Assembly: GCA_031273585.1 (NCBI GenBank)
Contig: JAISRP010000313.1
Location: 1 to 9,315 of the forward strand
Source of the DNA: Synergistaceae bacterium
GTDB taxonomy: Bacteria > Synergistota > Synergistia > Synergistales > Synergistaceae
Direction: 5' to 3'
Length of the DNA stretch: 9,315 nucleotides
The notes below the pieces were generated by a model. That model searched no databases. It had not been told where the DNA came from and was given only the letters and a program-made list of their open reading frames with translations. Positions 1-5,409 of this stretch are shown here, one piece after another; the first letter of the stretch is position 1; each line of letters begins with the position of its first letter. The position numbers and the translations under genes were made by a program.

Positions 1-2
1 CT

Positions 3-101
3 GGTCCCCCGGTGGGCGCGGGCGGCGCCCGCGGTTTTGCGCATCTGCTCGAAAACGGCTCGCGCGCGGCGCGGTTTATCACCGCGCCGGTTCTGCCGTA
101 A
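3..101 (+). CDS. Possible 3' end of an unidentified upstream gene
   Basis: An open frame enters from the left edge and ends at a TAA at 99-101, nine bases before the Shine-Dalgarno of the EF-P gene. It would encode about 32 C-terminal residues ending in RFITAPVLP. Third positions are mostly G or C, as in the genes downstream, and the spacing suits an operon. I do not recognise the family. A short stop-free stretch is weak evidence in DNA this GC-rich, and two hairpins lie inside it (17-33 and 68-88), so the stretch could instead be non-coding. Confidence 0.35.
   Translation, partial: GPPVGAGGARGFAHLLENGSRAARFITAPVLP
68..88 (+). repeat. Perfect 8-bp inverted repeat upstream of efp
   Basis: GGCGCGGT (68-75) and ACCGCGCC (81-88) are exact reverse complements around the five-base loop TTATC. 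The hairpin ends 34 bases before the EF-P start. No T tract follows directly, so it is not a standard intrinsic terminator. It may be an RNA structure at the end of the upstream transcript, or chance in GC-rich DNA. Confidence 0.35.
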
Positions 102-122
102 ATTTTGTTGGGAGGTTTGTCA

Positions 123-698
123 ATGGCACAAATAGTGGATACGAGCGATTTCAGACCTGGGCTGAAGATCAAGTGGGAGGGGGGCATGTGGTCGATCCTC
201 GAATGCTCCCACCATAAGATGGGCAGGGGCGGCGCGATCGTCCGCGGAAAACTCCGCAACCTCGAGACTGGCAGCTCCGTGGAGCAGTCCTTCAAGTCCG
301 GGGAGCGTTTCGAGCGCATAATTTTCGACGAGAGGCCGGCTCAGTATCAGTATCAGGACGGGGACGACTACGTATTCATGGATATGGAATCGTACGATCA
401 GGTGTTTTTGTCGAGGGAGGTTCTGGGCGACGCAATAAAATATCTCATAGATAACCTTGAAGTGAGCTTCGACATGTACGAGGGGCGGATCATGGGAATA
501 GAGCTCCCAAAGTCGGTGGAGATGAAGGTGGCGGACACGGCTCCGGGCTTCAAGGGCGATACGGCATCAGGCGGAGGCAAGCCGGCCACGACGGAAACCG
601 GGCTCGTGGTCACGGTGCCCTTCTTCGTTGAAAACGGCGAGACTATAGTGGTCGACACCAGGACGGGGGAGTACCTCGAGAGGGCGAGGAAGGGCTGA
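123..698 (+). CDS. efp: Translation elongation factor P (EF-P)
   Basis: EF-P binds ribosomes stalled at polyproline stretches, entering near the E site, and promotes peptide bond formation in the cytosol. The 191-aa product fits the family length of about 185-190. The N-terminal KOW-like domain runs from about residue 1 to 65 (FRPGLKIKWEGG, then KLRNLETG). Two OB domains follow, with the conserved run DTAPGFKGDTASGGGKPAT near residues 142-160 and the family ending VDTRTGEYLERA. The ATG at 123 is chosen because GGAGG (111-115) precedes it by 7 bases; an upstream in-frame TTG at 105 has no such site. The domain I loop tip reads KMGRGGA, so Arg35 sits where E. coli has modified Lys34. No modification enzyme is visible in the window. 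It is followed after 28 bases by the zinc-ribbon gene. Confidence 0.97.
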   Translation: MAQIVDTSDFRPGLKIKWEGGMWSILECSHHKMGRGGAIVRGKLRNLETGSSVEQSFKSGERFERIIFDERPAQYQYQDGDDYVFMDMESYDQVFLSREVLGDAIKYLIDNLEVSFDMYEGRIMGIELPKSVEMKVADTAPGFKGDTASGGGKPATTETGLVVTVPFFVENGETIVVDTRTGEYLERARKG

Positions 699-726
699 AC
701 ACTATACGGTGAAGGGGGAGCAAAAG

Positions 727-1119
727 ATGAGCGCGCGTGAGCGGATAGCGTACCTGCGTGGATTGATCGAGGGACAGAATGTGTCTGAGAACGCTGGCAT
801 GACCAAGTTTCATGAGGCCCTGTTGGGTGCGCTCGACTCCATTGCCGAGGAGCTCGACGACATAGCCGAGTCCCAGGACGACATCCGGGAGTATGTGGAG
901 GATCTCGAGGACGAGGTGATGGAGCTGCGCTCGGAGCTGGACCCCGATATGGCTGGCACGCACTGCGGCTGTCAGGATGAATTGGAGGACGAGGACGAGG
1001 AGGAGTACGAGGCGACGACGTGTCCCCTCTGCGGGAAGGACTTTTTCTACCAGCCCGACGCCTACGACGAGGACGAGGATCTCCTGTGTCCTCACTGCGG
1101 CGAGCCGTTCAAGGGGTAG
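727..1119 (+). CDS. CD1247 N-terminal-domain-like acidic protein with C-terminal zinc ribbon
   Basis: This 130-aa, strongly acidic cytosolic protein has three parts. Residues 1-35 (RERIAYLRGLIEGQNV) resemble the N-terminal domain of the clostridial CD1247 family, recognised from memory. Residues 35-72 form an acidic heptad-like helix, probably a coiled coil. Residues 99-124 carry CPLC and CPHC pairs (C99, C102, C121, C124), a zinc ribbon. A further Cys pair, C80 and C82, precedes an Asp/Glu-rich stretch at 84-95. The ATG at 727 is chosen because GGGGGAG (714-720) lies 6 bases upstream; an in-frame GTG at 709 lacks a site. Its molecular function is unknown to me. The position between efp and an Asp23 gene resembles clostridial-type gene order and suggests a link to translation or envelope homeostasis, but that is inference. 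Confidence 0.8.
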   Translation: MSARERIAYLRGLIEGQNVSENAGMTKFHEALLGALDSIAEELDDIAESQDDIREYVEDLEDEVMELRSELDPDMAGTHCGCQDELEDEDEEEYEATTCPLCGKDFFYQPDAYDEDEDLLCPHCGEPFKG

Positions 1120-1143
1120 CAGGGGCAGTCCCTTTATCCGCAT

Positions 1144-1179
1144 CCGGCGGTCCGCCCCGACGAGGGGCGGGATCGCCGG
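1144..1179 (+). repeat. Two-tier GC-rich hairpin in the leader of the Asp23 gene
   Basis: An outer 6-bp stem, CCGGCG (1144-1149) with CGCCGG (1174-1179), encloses an inner 7-bp stem, CCGCCCC (1152-1158) with GGGGCGG (1164-1170), around the loop GACGA. The stems are separated by a small internal loop (GT opposite GAT), giving 13 G-C pairs. The structure ends 11 bases before the AAGGAGG Shine-Dalgarno of the Asp23 gene and has no T tract. It fills the largest gap in the cluster, so RNA processing, partial termination or translational control are possible; none is shown. Confidence 0.6.
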
Positions 1180-1204
1180 TCCAATACCGGAAGGAGGTTT
1201 CAGT

Positions 1205-1696
1205 ATGGATTCCAACGAGCAGCTCGAGGTTGCGGCGAACGAGGAACATCAGGAGGGAATAGAGTCCTCCACTGTGGACCAGACCGGGCTTGAGGGGAAA
1301 ATTCGCATCTCGGAGGACGTTATAGCCCAGCTGGCTGTGAAGGCGCTCCTGTCGGTGGACGGCGTTCAGCCGGCCAATCCCGGCCTAATGGCGAACCTTC
1401 GCATGGGGCGCAAGGCGGCAAACGGGGTCAGGATAACGATAACGGACGGGGACTCGCCGGAGATTCAGGTGGACACGTACATCTCCGTAAAGTACAGCCT
1501 CCGCATACCGGACGTCTGCTGGGATGTGCAGGAGGCCGTCAAGGATCAGGTCGAGCGCTACACCGGGTACTCGGTTAAGGCCGTGAACGTCTACGTTCAG
1601 GGAATCACATTCGTCGAGAAGAAGTCGCAGTCGGACTCTCCGGCCGGGCCGGAGTCGGAGGAGACATTGGACGGGACGTACGGAGAGGAGATGTAG
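1205..1696 (+). CDS. Asp23/Gls24 family envelope stress protein
   Basis: This 163-aa protein carries one Asp23 domain at about residues 29-138. It begins GKIRISEDVIAQLAVKALLS, continues GVRITI and VDTYISVKYSLRIPDV, and ends with VKAVNVYVQGITF, matching the alternating strand and helix pattern of the family. Family members are small proteins without transmembrane segments; in Staphylococcus Asp23 is tethered at the membrane by AmaP and deletion triggers cell-wall stress genes. The N-terminal 25 residues and C-terminal 25 residues are acidic and probably disordered. The ATG at 1205 follows AAGGAGG (1191-1197) by 7 bases. The open frame continues upstream into the zinc-ribbon gene, but that part is a shadow. 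The next gene encodes a membrane-anchored protein that could be the partner, by analogy with Asp23-AmaP pairs. Confidence 0.92.
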   Translation: MDSNEQLEVAANEEHQEGIESSTVDQTGLEGKIRISEDVIAQLAVKALLSVDGVQPANPGLMANLRMGRKAANGVRITITDGDSPEIQVDTYISVKYSLRIPDVCWDVQEAVKDQVERYTGYSVKAVNVYVQGITFVEKKSQSDSPAGPESEETLDGTYGEEM

Positions 1697-1734
1697 AGGG
1701 GCCAAAAATCAGCGTACCCTGAGGGGGTTGTAGG

Positions 1735-2217
1735 ATGCTGTTTCTATGGACGATCACAAAGAGGGGCAAGATATGGCTGGATGGCGAGGCTTTCCGTGAA
1801 ATCGTAGCGAAACGCCTGCCGCCGGACTTCTACTGCCAGGAAGTCTCCTTCGTCGGGGATCAGAACCTGCTCAACATATACATAACGCTTCCCGACGTGG
1901 ACGACCCGCAGAAGAGGCTTGCCATAATGGATAAGTTCGAGATCTTCTTCAAACCCATGGGAATAGCCGTTCACGTTCACTGGACGAGAAGTACCCCGAG
2001 CGACCTCCCCGGCGGCCAGCCCATGTGGAGAAAGCCGATTTTCTGGGCCGCCGCCGCGGGAGGAGCCGCGGGTCTCGCGAACTTAGGCGTCATAGGGATC
2101 GCATGGGTGGCCGGGATGACGTGCTGCGGCTACGTGGCGTCGTGGCTGGCTCTGTCCGAGGACGGAAACAAGCTGGTATCCAAACTGATCAGCGACATAA
2201 AAGATTTCAGGAGATGA
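1735..2217 (+). CDS. Small protein with soluble Asp23-like N-terminal domain and C-terminal membrane segment
   Basis: I do not recognise a named family for this 160-aa protein. Residues 8-85 form a soluble domain (KRGKIWLDGEAFREIVAKRL, then NLLNIYITLPD and IAVHVHWTRS). Its strand-helix rhythm recalls a very divergent Asp23 domain. Residues 101-140 are hydrophobic and rich in Ala and Gly, enough for one long or two short transmembrane helices, preceded by RK. The tail is charged (SKLISDIKDFRR). The ATG at 1735 follows GAGGGGG (1721-1727) by 7 bases. It lies 38 bases after the Asp23 gene and 4 bases before nusB, so a role as membrane anchor for the Asp23 protein is plausible. AmaP homology is not evident and the link is inference from position and topology. 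Confidence 0.85.
   Translation: MLFLWTITKRGKIWLDGEAFREIVAKRLPPDFYCQEVSFVGDQNLLNIYITLPDVDDPQKRLAIMDKFEIFFKPMGIAVHVHWTRSTPSDLPGGQPMWRKPIFWAAAAGGAAGLANLGVIGIAWVAGMTCCGYVASWLALSEDGNKLVSKLISDIKDFRR
2209..2213 (+). promoter_or_regulatory. Shine-Dalgarno that fixes the TTG start of nusB
   Basis: AGGAG lies within the last codons of the preceding gene, 8 bases before the TTG at 2222. No ATG or GTG start upstream of the conserved NusB residues is available, so this site decides the start and suggests translational coupling. Confidence 0.7.
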
Positions 2218-2221
2218 TCTC

Positions 2222-2695
2222 TTGGGCAGGCAGACCTTACCGCAGCGAAGGCGCAGGGCGAGGGAAATCGCCCTGCAATTGATGTATGAACTGGATCTGC
2301 GTTCAAACCTGTCGCCCGAGGAAGCGATGGCGATGTTCCCGTGGGAGAACGAAAGCCCCGGCGTCGAGGAGTACGCGAGATCCCTCGTCTCCGCCTCCGT
2401 CGAGAGGGGCGAGGAGATTGACGACATATTGAGGGAGCACATCGTCGGCTGGCGCACCGAGAGGATGGTGGCGGTCGACAGGGCCGCTATAAGGATGGCC
2501 CTGTGCGAGGGCCTGCTCACAGAAAACGTCCCCATTGCAGTTGCCATATCGGAGGCGGTCGAGCTCACGAAGATGTTCGGAACCGTCGAGTCGAGCAGGT
2601 TCGTGAACGGCGTGCTCGGGCGCATAGTCCGCTCTGAGCGTCCGGGCGGGCGCGGCGGAGAGGGAGACTCGGGCGCCGCAGAGGGGGAGGGATAG
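2222..2695 (+). CDS. nusB: Transcription antitermination factor NusB
   Basis: NusB is a small helical RNA-binding protein that pairs with NusE (S10) on boxA RNA in antitermination complexes, chiefly on rRNA operons. The 157-aa product has the Arg-rich start RRRRAREIALQLMYELD (residues 9-25) and the C-terminal signature PIAVAISEAVELTKMFG followed by SSRFVNGVLGRIVR (residues 104-137). The start is TTG at 2222, supported by AGGAG 8 bases upstream. After the conserved fold there is a low-complexity Gly/Glu tail of about 17 residues (141-157); its purine-rich codons double as the Shine-Dalgarno of xseA. Only one base separates its stop from the xseA ATG, so the two are probably translationally coupled. 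Confidence 0.95.
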   Translation: MGRQTLPQRRRRAREIALQLMYELDLRSNLSPEEAMAMFPWENESPGVEEYARSLVSASVERGEEIDDILREHIVGWRTERMVAVDRAAIRMALCEGLLTENVPIAVAISEAVELTKMFGTVESSRFVNGVLGRIVRSERPGGRGGEGDSGAAEGEG

Positions 2696-2696
2696 C

Positions 2697-3965
2697 ATGT
2701 CTCACGCCTCTCCCATGCCGTTCATGCTTCCGCCGGACGAGCGCGCGCCTGAGCGCAGGGTGCAGACGGTCGACGAACTGTCCGCCGTGATAAAGAGCAC
2801 GATAAACGGCTCGCCCGCGCTGCGCGGCGTGGCGGTGCGTGGGGAGCTCGAGAACTTCAAGCGGCACAGCAGCGGGCACGTCTACTTTACGCTGCTCGGA
2901 CGGGAGTCCAGGATATCGGGGGTCCTGTTCAGGTCACACGCGTCAGGCGTCATCTCGTGGCCCGAGGACGGCGACGAGGTGATGGTCACGGGCAGCGTGG
3001 ACGTATACCCCAAGGGCGGTTCGTATCAGCTCTACGCCACGCGGATCCTCCCGCTCGGAGCGGGCGCGAAGTCGAGGGCTAAGGAGGAGCTCCGCGCCGT
3101 CCTCGAAAGGGAGGGGCTCTTCGACGTTCGTCACAAGAGGCCGCTGCCGAGATATCCGTCCAAGGTGGCGGTGGTCACGTCCCCGACCGGGGCGGCGTTG
3201 CAGGACATACTCAAGGTCTCGCTCGGCAGATCCCCGTTTGTAAATATCGTGATAATACCGGCGATGGTGCAGGGAGTGGAGGCGCCCTCGCAGGTCGCGG
3301 ACGCCCTCGCCTCCGTCCGGGGCATGAGCGGCATCGACTGCCTCATATTGGCCAGGGGGGGCGGGGCCAGGGACGACCTCTCCCCGTTCGACGACGAGCG
3401 CGTAGTCCGGGCCGTAAGGAGCTGTCCCGTCCCGGTTGTGACCGGAGTGGGGCACGAGACGGACAGATCGCTCGCGGACATGGCGGCCGACGCCGCGCTC
3501 CCGACCCCGTCCGCCGCGGCGGAGAGGGTGTTTCCCGACAGGGGCGAGATATCGAGCCTGCTGTCGCACAGGCTGGATCTGATATCCTCCGGCGTGCTGC
3601 GGACCTGCGAGGCGTTCTCATCGGTCCTCGAGCGGTCCGGCGAGAGGCTCGGCCGCATGATGGGACGCCTGATGCAGGGGGCCGACGCGTCACTCGACCT
3701 GTCGGAGAAGCGCCTGTCGTTCGGCATTACGAGGGTGATCGAGAGAAACGAGGCCGCGATCGCCTCCGCGGCGTCAACATTAGATGCCCTATCCCCCCTG
3801 GCGGTCCTTGGCAGGGGATACGCGATATGCCGCGATTCGAGAGGGGCGGTGGTGAATGGCGTAGCGACTCTCGGCCCCGGGGATGCGATAAGCCTCCGCT
3901 TCAAGGATGGGACGGCGGAGGCGGACATAACGAAAATAACGTCACAGCTTCAATCGCCGGAATGA
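2697..3965 (+). CDS. xseA: Exodeoxyribonuclease VII large subunit
   Basis: XseA is the catalytic subunit of exonuclease VII, which degrades single-stranded DNA from both ends to short oligonucleotides and acts in repair. The 422-aa length is normal. Residues 22-115 form the N-terminal OB fold (ALRGVAVRGELENFKRHSSG, then GSVDVYPKGGSYQL). The catalytic core at about 145-275 has VAVVTSPTGAALQDIL, ARGGGARDDLSPFDDE with R220, and GVGHETDRSLADMAAD with H253 and D256, followed by PTPSAAAE. A coiled-coil stretch follows to about 360, then the C-terminal LSPLAVLGRGYAI motif that precedes the last beta domain. The ATG at 2697 follows a GAGGGGGAGG site inside nusB. The usual neighbour xseB, encoding the small subunit, is not downstream; a minus-strand gene begins its 3' end 62 bases on. 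Confidence 0.96.
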   Translation: MSHASPMPFMLPPDERAPERRVQTVDELSAVIKSTINGSPALRGVAVRGELENFKRHSSGHVYFTLLGRESRISGVLFRSHASGVISWPEDGDEVMVTGSVDVYPKGGSYQLYATRILPLGAGAKSRAKEELRAVLEREGLFDVRHKRPLPRYPSKVAVVTSPTGAALQDILKVSLGRSPFVNIVIIPAMVQGVEAPSQVADALASVRGMSGIDCLILARGGGARDDLSPFDDERVVRAVRSCPVPVVTGVGHETDRSLADMAADAALPTPSAAAERVFPDRGEISSLLSHRLDLISSGVLRTCEAFSSVLERSGERLGRMMGRLMQGADASLDLSEKRLSFGITRVIERNEAAIASAASTLDALSPLAVLGRGYAICRDSRGAVVNGVATLGPGDAISLRFKDGTAEADITKITSQLQSPE

Positions 3966-3971
3966 CCGGCG
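3955..3971 (+). repeat. Short hairpin over the xseA stop codon
   Basis: CGCCGG (3955-3960) and CCGGCG (3966-3971) are reverse complements with the loop AATGA, which contains the xseA TGA. It lies at the boundary between convergent genes, where a terminator is expected. No T tract follows on either strand, so it may only protect the 3' end or assist a factor-dependent stop. Confidence 0.35.
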
Positions 3972-4027
3972 CCGGCGACAAGAACACTCCCCGATGCATA
4001 AACCCAGGCACGGAAGCCCGCGCGACC

Positions 4028-5221
4028 TTACGGCCAGGACGTGTCCTCCAGGAAGTTGACGTCGTCGCGGGGGTCCACGTCCATGGAGCGCTTTATGAAC
4101 AGCTTCTCTGCGGCCAGGTCTATCACCTTGGGCGACCCGTTCTCCTTTATCGCCACCTTCGGCTGAAGCAGGTTGCCGGACGTCATGGCGACCACGGTCG
4201 CTATCACGCCGTTCGACAGCTCCACCACGCTGCCGGGCGGGTACACGCCCATGCCGGCGATGAAGATCTTGCATATATCGGGATCGAACGAGGTCTCGTT
4301 CGCGCTCATTATGAAGTTGAACGACAGCTTGGACGACACGGCCGCCTTGTAAACCCGCGACGAGGTCATGGCGTCGAACGTGTCCGCCACGGCAAGTATG
4401 CGCCCTATGATCGGTATCTGGGTTCCGACGAGCCCCTTGGGGTAGCCGGAGCCGTCGTATTTTTCGTGATGGGTCGCTATGCCGTCGAGAACTTCCTTGT
4501 CCATGATGCCGGCCTCCCTGCACATGGAGATGCTGGCCCCGATGTGGCCCCTCATGATCTCCATCTCCCTCTGGTTCAGCGCGCCGGACTTGTTGAGTAT
4601 CTCCTTGGGTATCGTGGTCTTGCCGATGTCGAACAGAAGGCCCGCCAGAGTGGCCTTCTCTATCACGGACGCCGGGGCCTTCTTGGCCTCCACGAGCTTT
4701 TTCGCAATGTATCCCGCGAGCAGGGAGACGTTCAGCGCGTGGCTCTGGGTGTACGTGTCGTTGTCCGAGGACATGAGGCTGAGGGCTATCTGCGAGACCT
4801 TGTTGACCTCCCTGGAGAGCGTGCGCCCGAGATCCTCGACGTCGTCCTTCGGGATGCTGTACTTCTCGTTTATCGTCACGTTGTTGAATATGTCGCCCAT
4901 GACGGCCTGGGCGTTCTGAGTCACCTCGTTGTCTATTATGGTCACGGAGGGGTCGAGCTCCGCGAGCCGCAGCATGACCTCCTCGCTGTCGATCTCCTGC
5001 GGAATTTCTATATCTATGTTCCGGATGTTCATCCGTTCGAGCGAGTCGATTATCCTTTTGGGGTTTTCCAATCCCTCGGTGAGCTTGCTTATCGGGACCC
5101 TGCTCGGGATGAGCACGGTGGAGCCGGTTTGCGAGAGAACGTCGCGGGAAAGATAGGCGTTGGGATAGTTGAGCAGGTCGTGTACGGAAATTCTCATCTT
5201 GTAAGAAGAACTGGTTTTCAA
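4028..5221 (-). CDS. HD-GYP domain protein with degenerate HD dyad (FD)
   Basis: HD-GYP proteins are usually c-di-GMP phosphodiesterases with two or three metals. This 397-aa, apparently cytosolic protein has an N-terminal DUF3391-like region (about 9-100, MRISVHDLLNYPNAYLSRDV), an acidic linker, and an HD-GYP core at about 140-310. Core residues visible are H161, H226, the H251-H252 pair, the DGSGYP motif at 256-261 and D280 in VAD. The central dyad is F197-D198 (LLFDIGK) instead of His-Asp, codon TTC. A small beta-rich C-terminal part follows (VYPPGSVVELSNG), as in many members. The start chosen is TTG at 5221 because GGGGAG lies 6 bases upstream; an ATG at 5239 and an ATG at 5197 lack good sites. 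Enzyme activity is uncertain because of the missing His; it may be a binding or regulatory protein. It is transcribed away from the PBP fusion gene. Confidence 0.9.
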   Translation of the reverse strand: MKTSSSYKMRISVHDLLNYPNAYLSRDVLSQTGSTVLIPSRVPISKLTEGLENPKRIIDSLERMNIRNIDIEIPQEIDSEEVMLRLAELDPSVTIIDNEVTQNAQAVMGDIFNNVTINEKYSIPKDDVEDLGRTLSREVNKVSQIALSLMSSDNDTYTQSHALNVSLLAGYIAKKLVEAKKAPASVIEKATLAGLLFDIGKTTIPKEILNKSGALNQREMEIMRGHIGASISMCREAGIMDKEVLDGIATHHEKYDGSGYPKGLVGTQIPIIGRILAVADTFDAMTSSRVYKAAVSSKLSFNFIMSANETSFDPDICKIFIAGMGVYPPGSVVELSNGVIATVVAMTSGNLLQPKVAIKENGSPKVIDLAAEKLFIKRSMDVDPRDDVNFLEDTSWP

Positions 5222-5227
5222 AAAACT

Positions 5228-5233
5228 CTCCCC
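5228..5233 (-). promoter_or_regulatory. Shine-Dalgarno deciding the TTG start of the HD-GYP gene
   Basis: On the minus strand GGGGAG is followed by AGTTTT and then TTG at 5221-5219, a 6-base spacing. The ATG at 5239 is preceded by TTACCCAATCC, which does not resemble a ribosome binding site. This favours TTG. Confidence 0.6.
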
Positions 5234-5282
5234 TTCCATGGATTGGGTAAAATCAGCCTGGAATATTTATACCCTGTCCAAT

Positions 5283-5310
5283 TTGCCGAAGTCTCATTTT
5301 ATACTATTAT
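5283..5310 (+). promoter_or_regulatory. Candidate promoter for the PBP fusion gene
   Basis: TTGCCG (5283-5288) and TATTAT (5305-5310) are spaced by 16 bases and match four and five of six consensus positions. Transcription would begin near 5317 and give a leader of about 90 bases that includes an A/T hairpin at 5352-5379. The region is AT-rich compared with its surroundings, as expected for a promoter, but the match is moderate. Confidence 0.3.
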
Positions 5311-5334
5311 ATCGGTATTTGCACTATAAGGCCA
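5306..5334 (-). promoter_or_regulatory. Candidate promoter for the HD-GYP gene
   Basis: On the minus strand a perfect TATAAT -10 lies at 5311-5306. The hexamer 17 bases upstream, TGGCCT (5334-5329), matches the -35 consensus at only three positions. Transcription would start near 5299 and give a leader of roughly 78 bases. The core overlaps a plus-strand candidate -10 at 5305-5310. Confidence 0.3.
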
Positions 5335-5351
5335 CAGGGTAATTTGAGATG

Positions 5352-5379
5352 AAAAAAATGAACGGCTCTTGATTTTTTT
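5352..5379 (+). repeat. A/T-rich inverted repeat in the leader of the PBP fusion gene
   Basis: AAAAAAATGAA and TTGATTTTTTT form an 11-position stem with one mismatch around the loop CGGCTC. It reads as a run of A followed by a run of T on either strand. The stem is nearly all A-T, so it is weaker than a standard terminator hairpin. It may be a bent or opened DNA element or a weak attenuator upstream of the GGAGG at 5397. Confidence 0.35.
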
Positions 5380-5396
5380 TGATCCGCCGCGCGAAT

Positions 5397-5401
5397 GGAG
5401 G
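5397..5401 (+). promoter_or_regulatory. Shine-Dalgarno deciding the TTG start of the PBP fusion gene
   Basis: GGAGG is 8 bases before TTG at 5410. The in-frame ATG at 5395 overlaps this site and has only GCCGCGCGA before it. The TTG is therefore the better start. Confidence 0.65.
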
Positions 5402-5409
5402 ATGGACGG

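Noticed and set aside
17..38. GC hairpin CGCGGGC/GCCCGCG followed by GTTTT, terminator-like
   Set aside because: It can pair in more than one register, the T run is short and ends in GCG, and it lies in a possible coding end.
977..1204. Long upstream extension of the Asp23 frame into the zinc-ribbon gene
   Set aside because: The extension is an Arg/Thr-rich frame shadow of the acidic gene; AAGGAGG fixes the start at 1205.
1638..1654. CTCCGGC/GCCGGAG inverted repeat within the Asp23 gene
   Set aside because: It is a 7-bp repeat in coding, GC-rich sequence with no T tract, best explained by codon composition.
3827..5329. A 500-codon open frame on the plus strand opposite the HD-GYP gene
   Set aside because: It lies antisense to a gene with clear HD-GYP motifs and overlaps the end of xseA. 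Its residues form no recognisable domain, and long antisense frames are common in GC-rich DNA.
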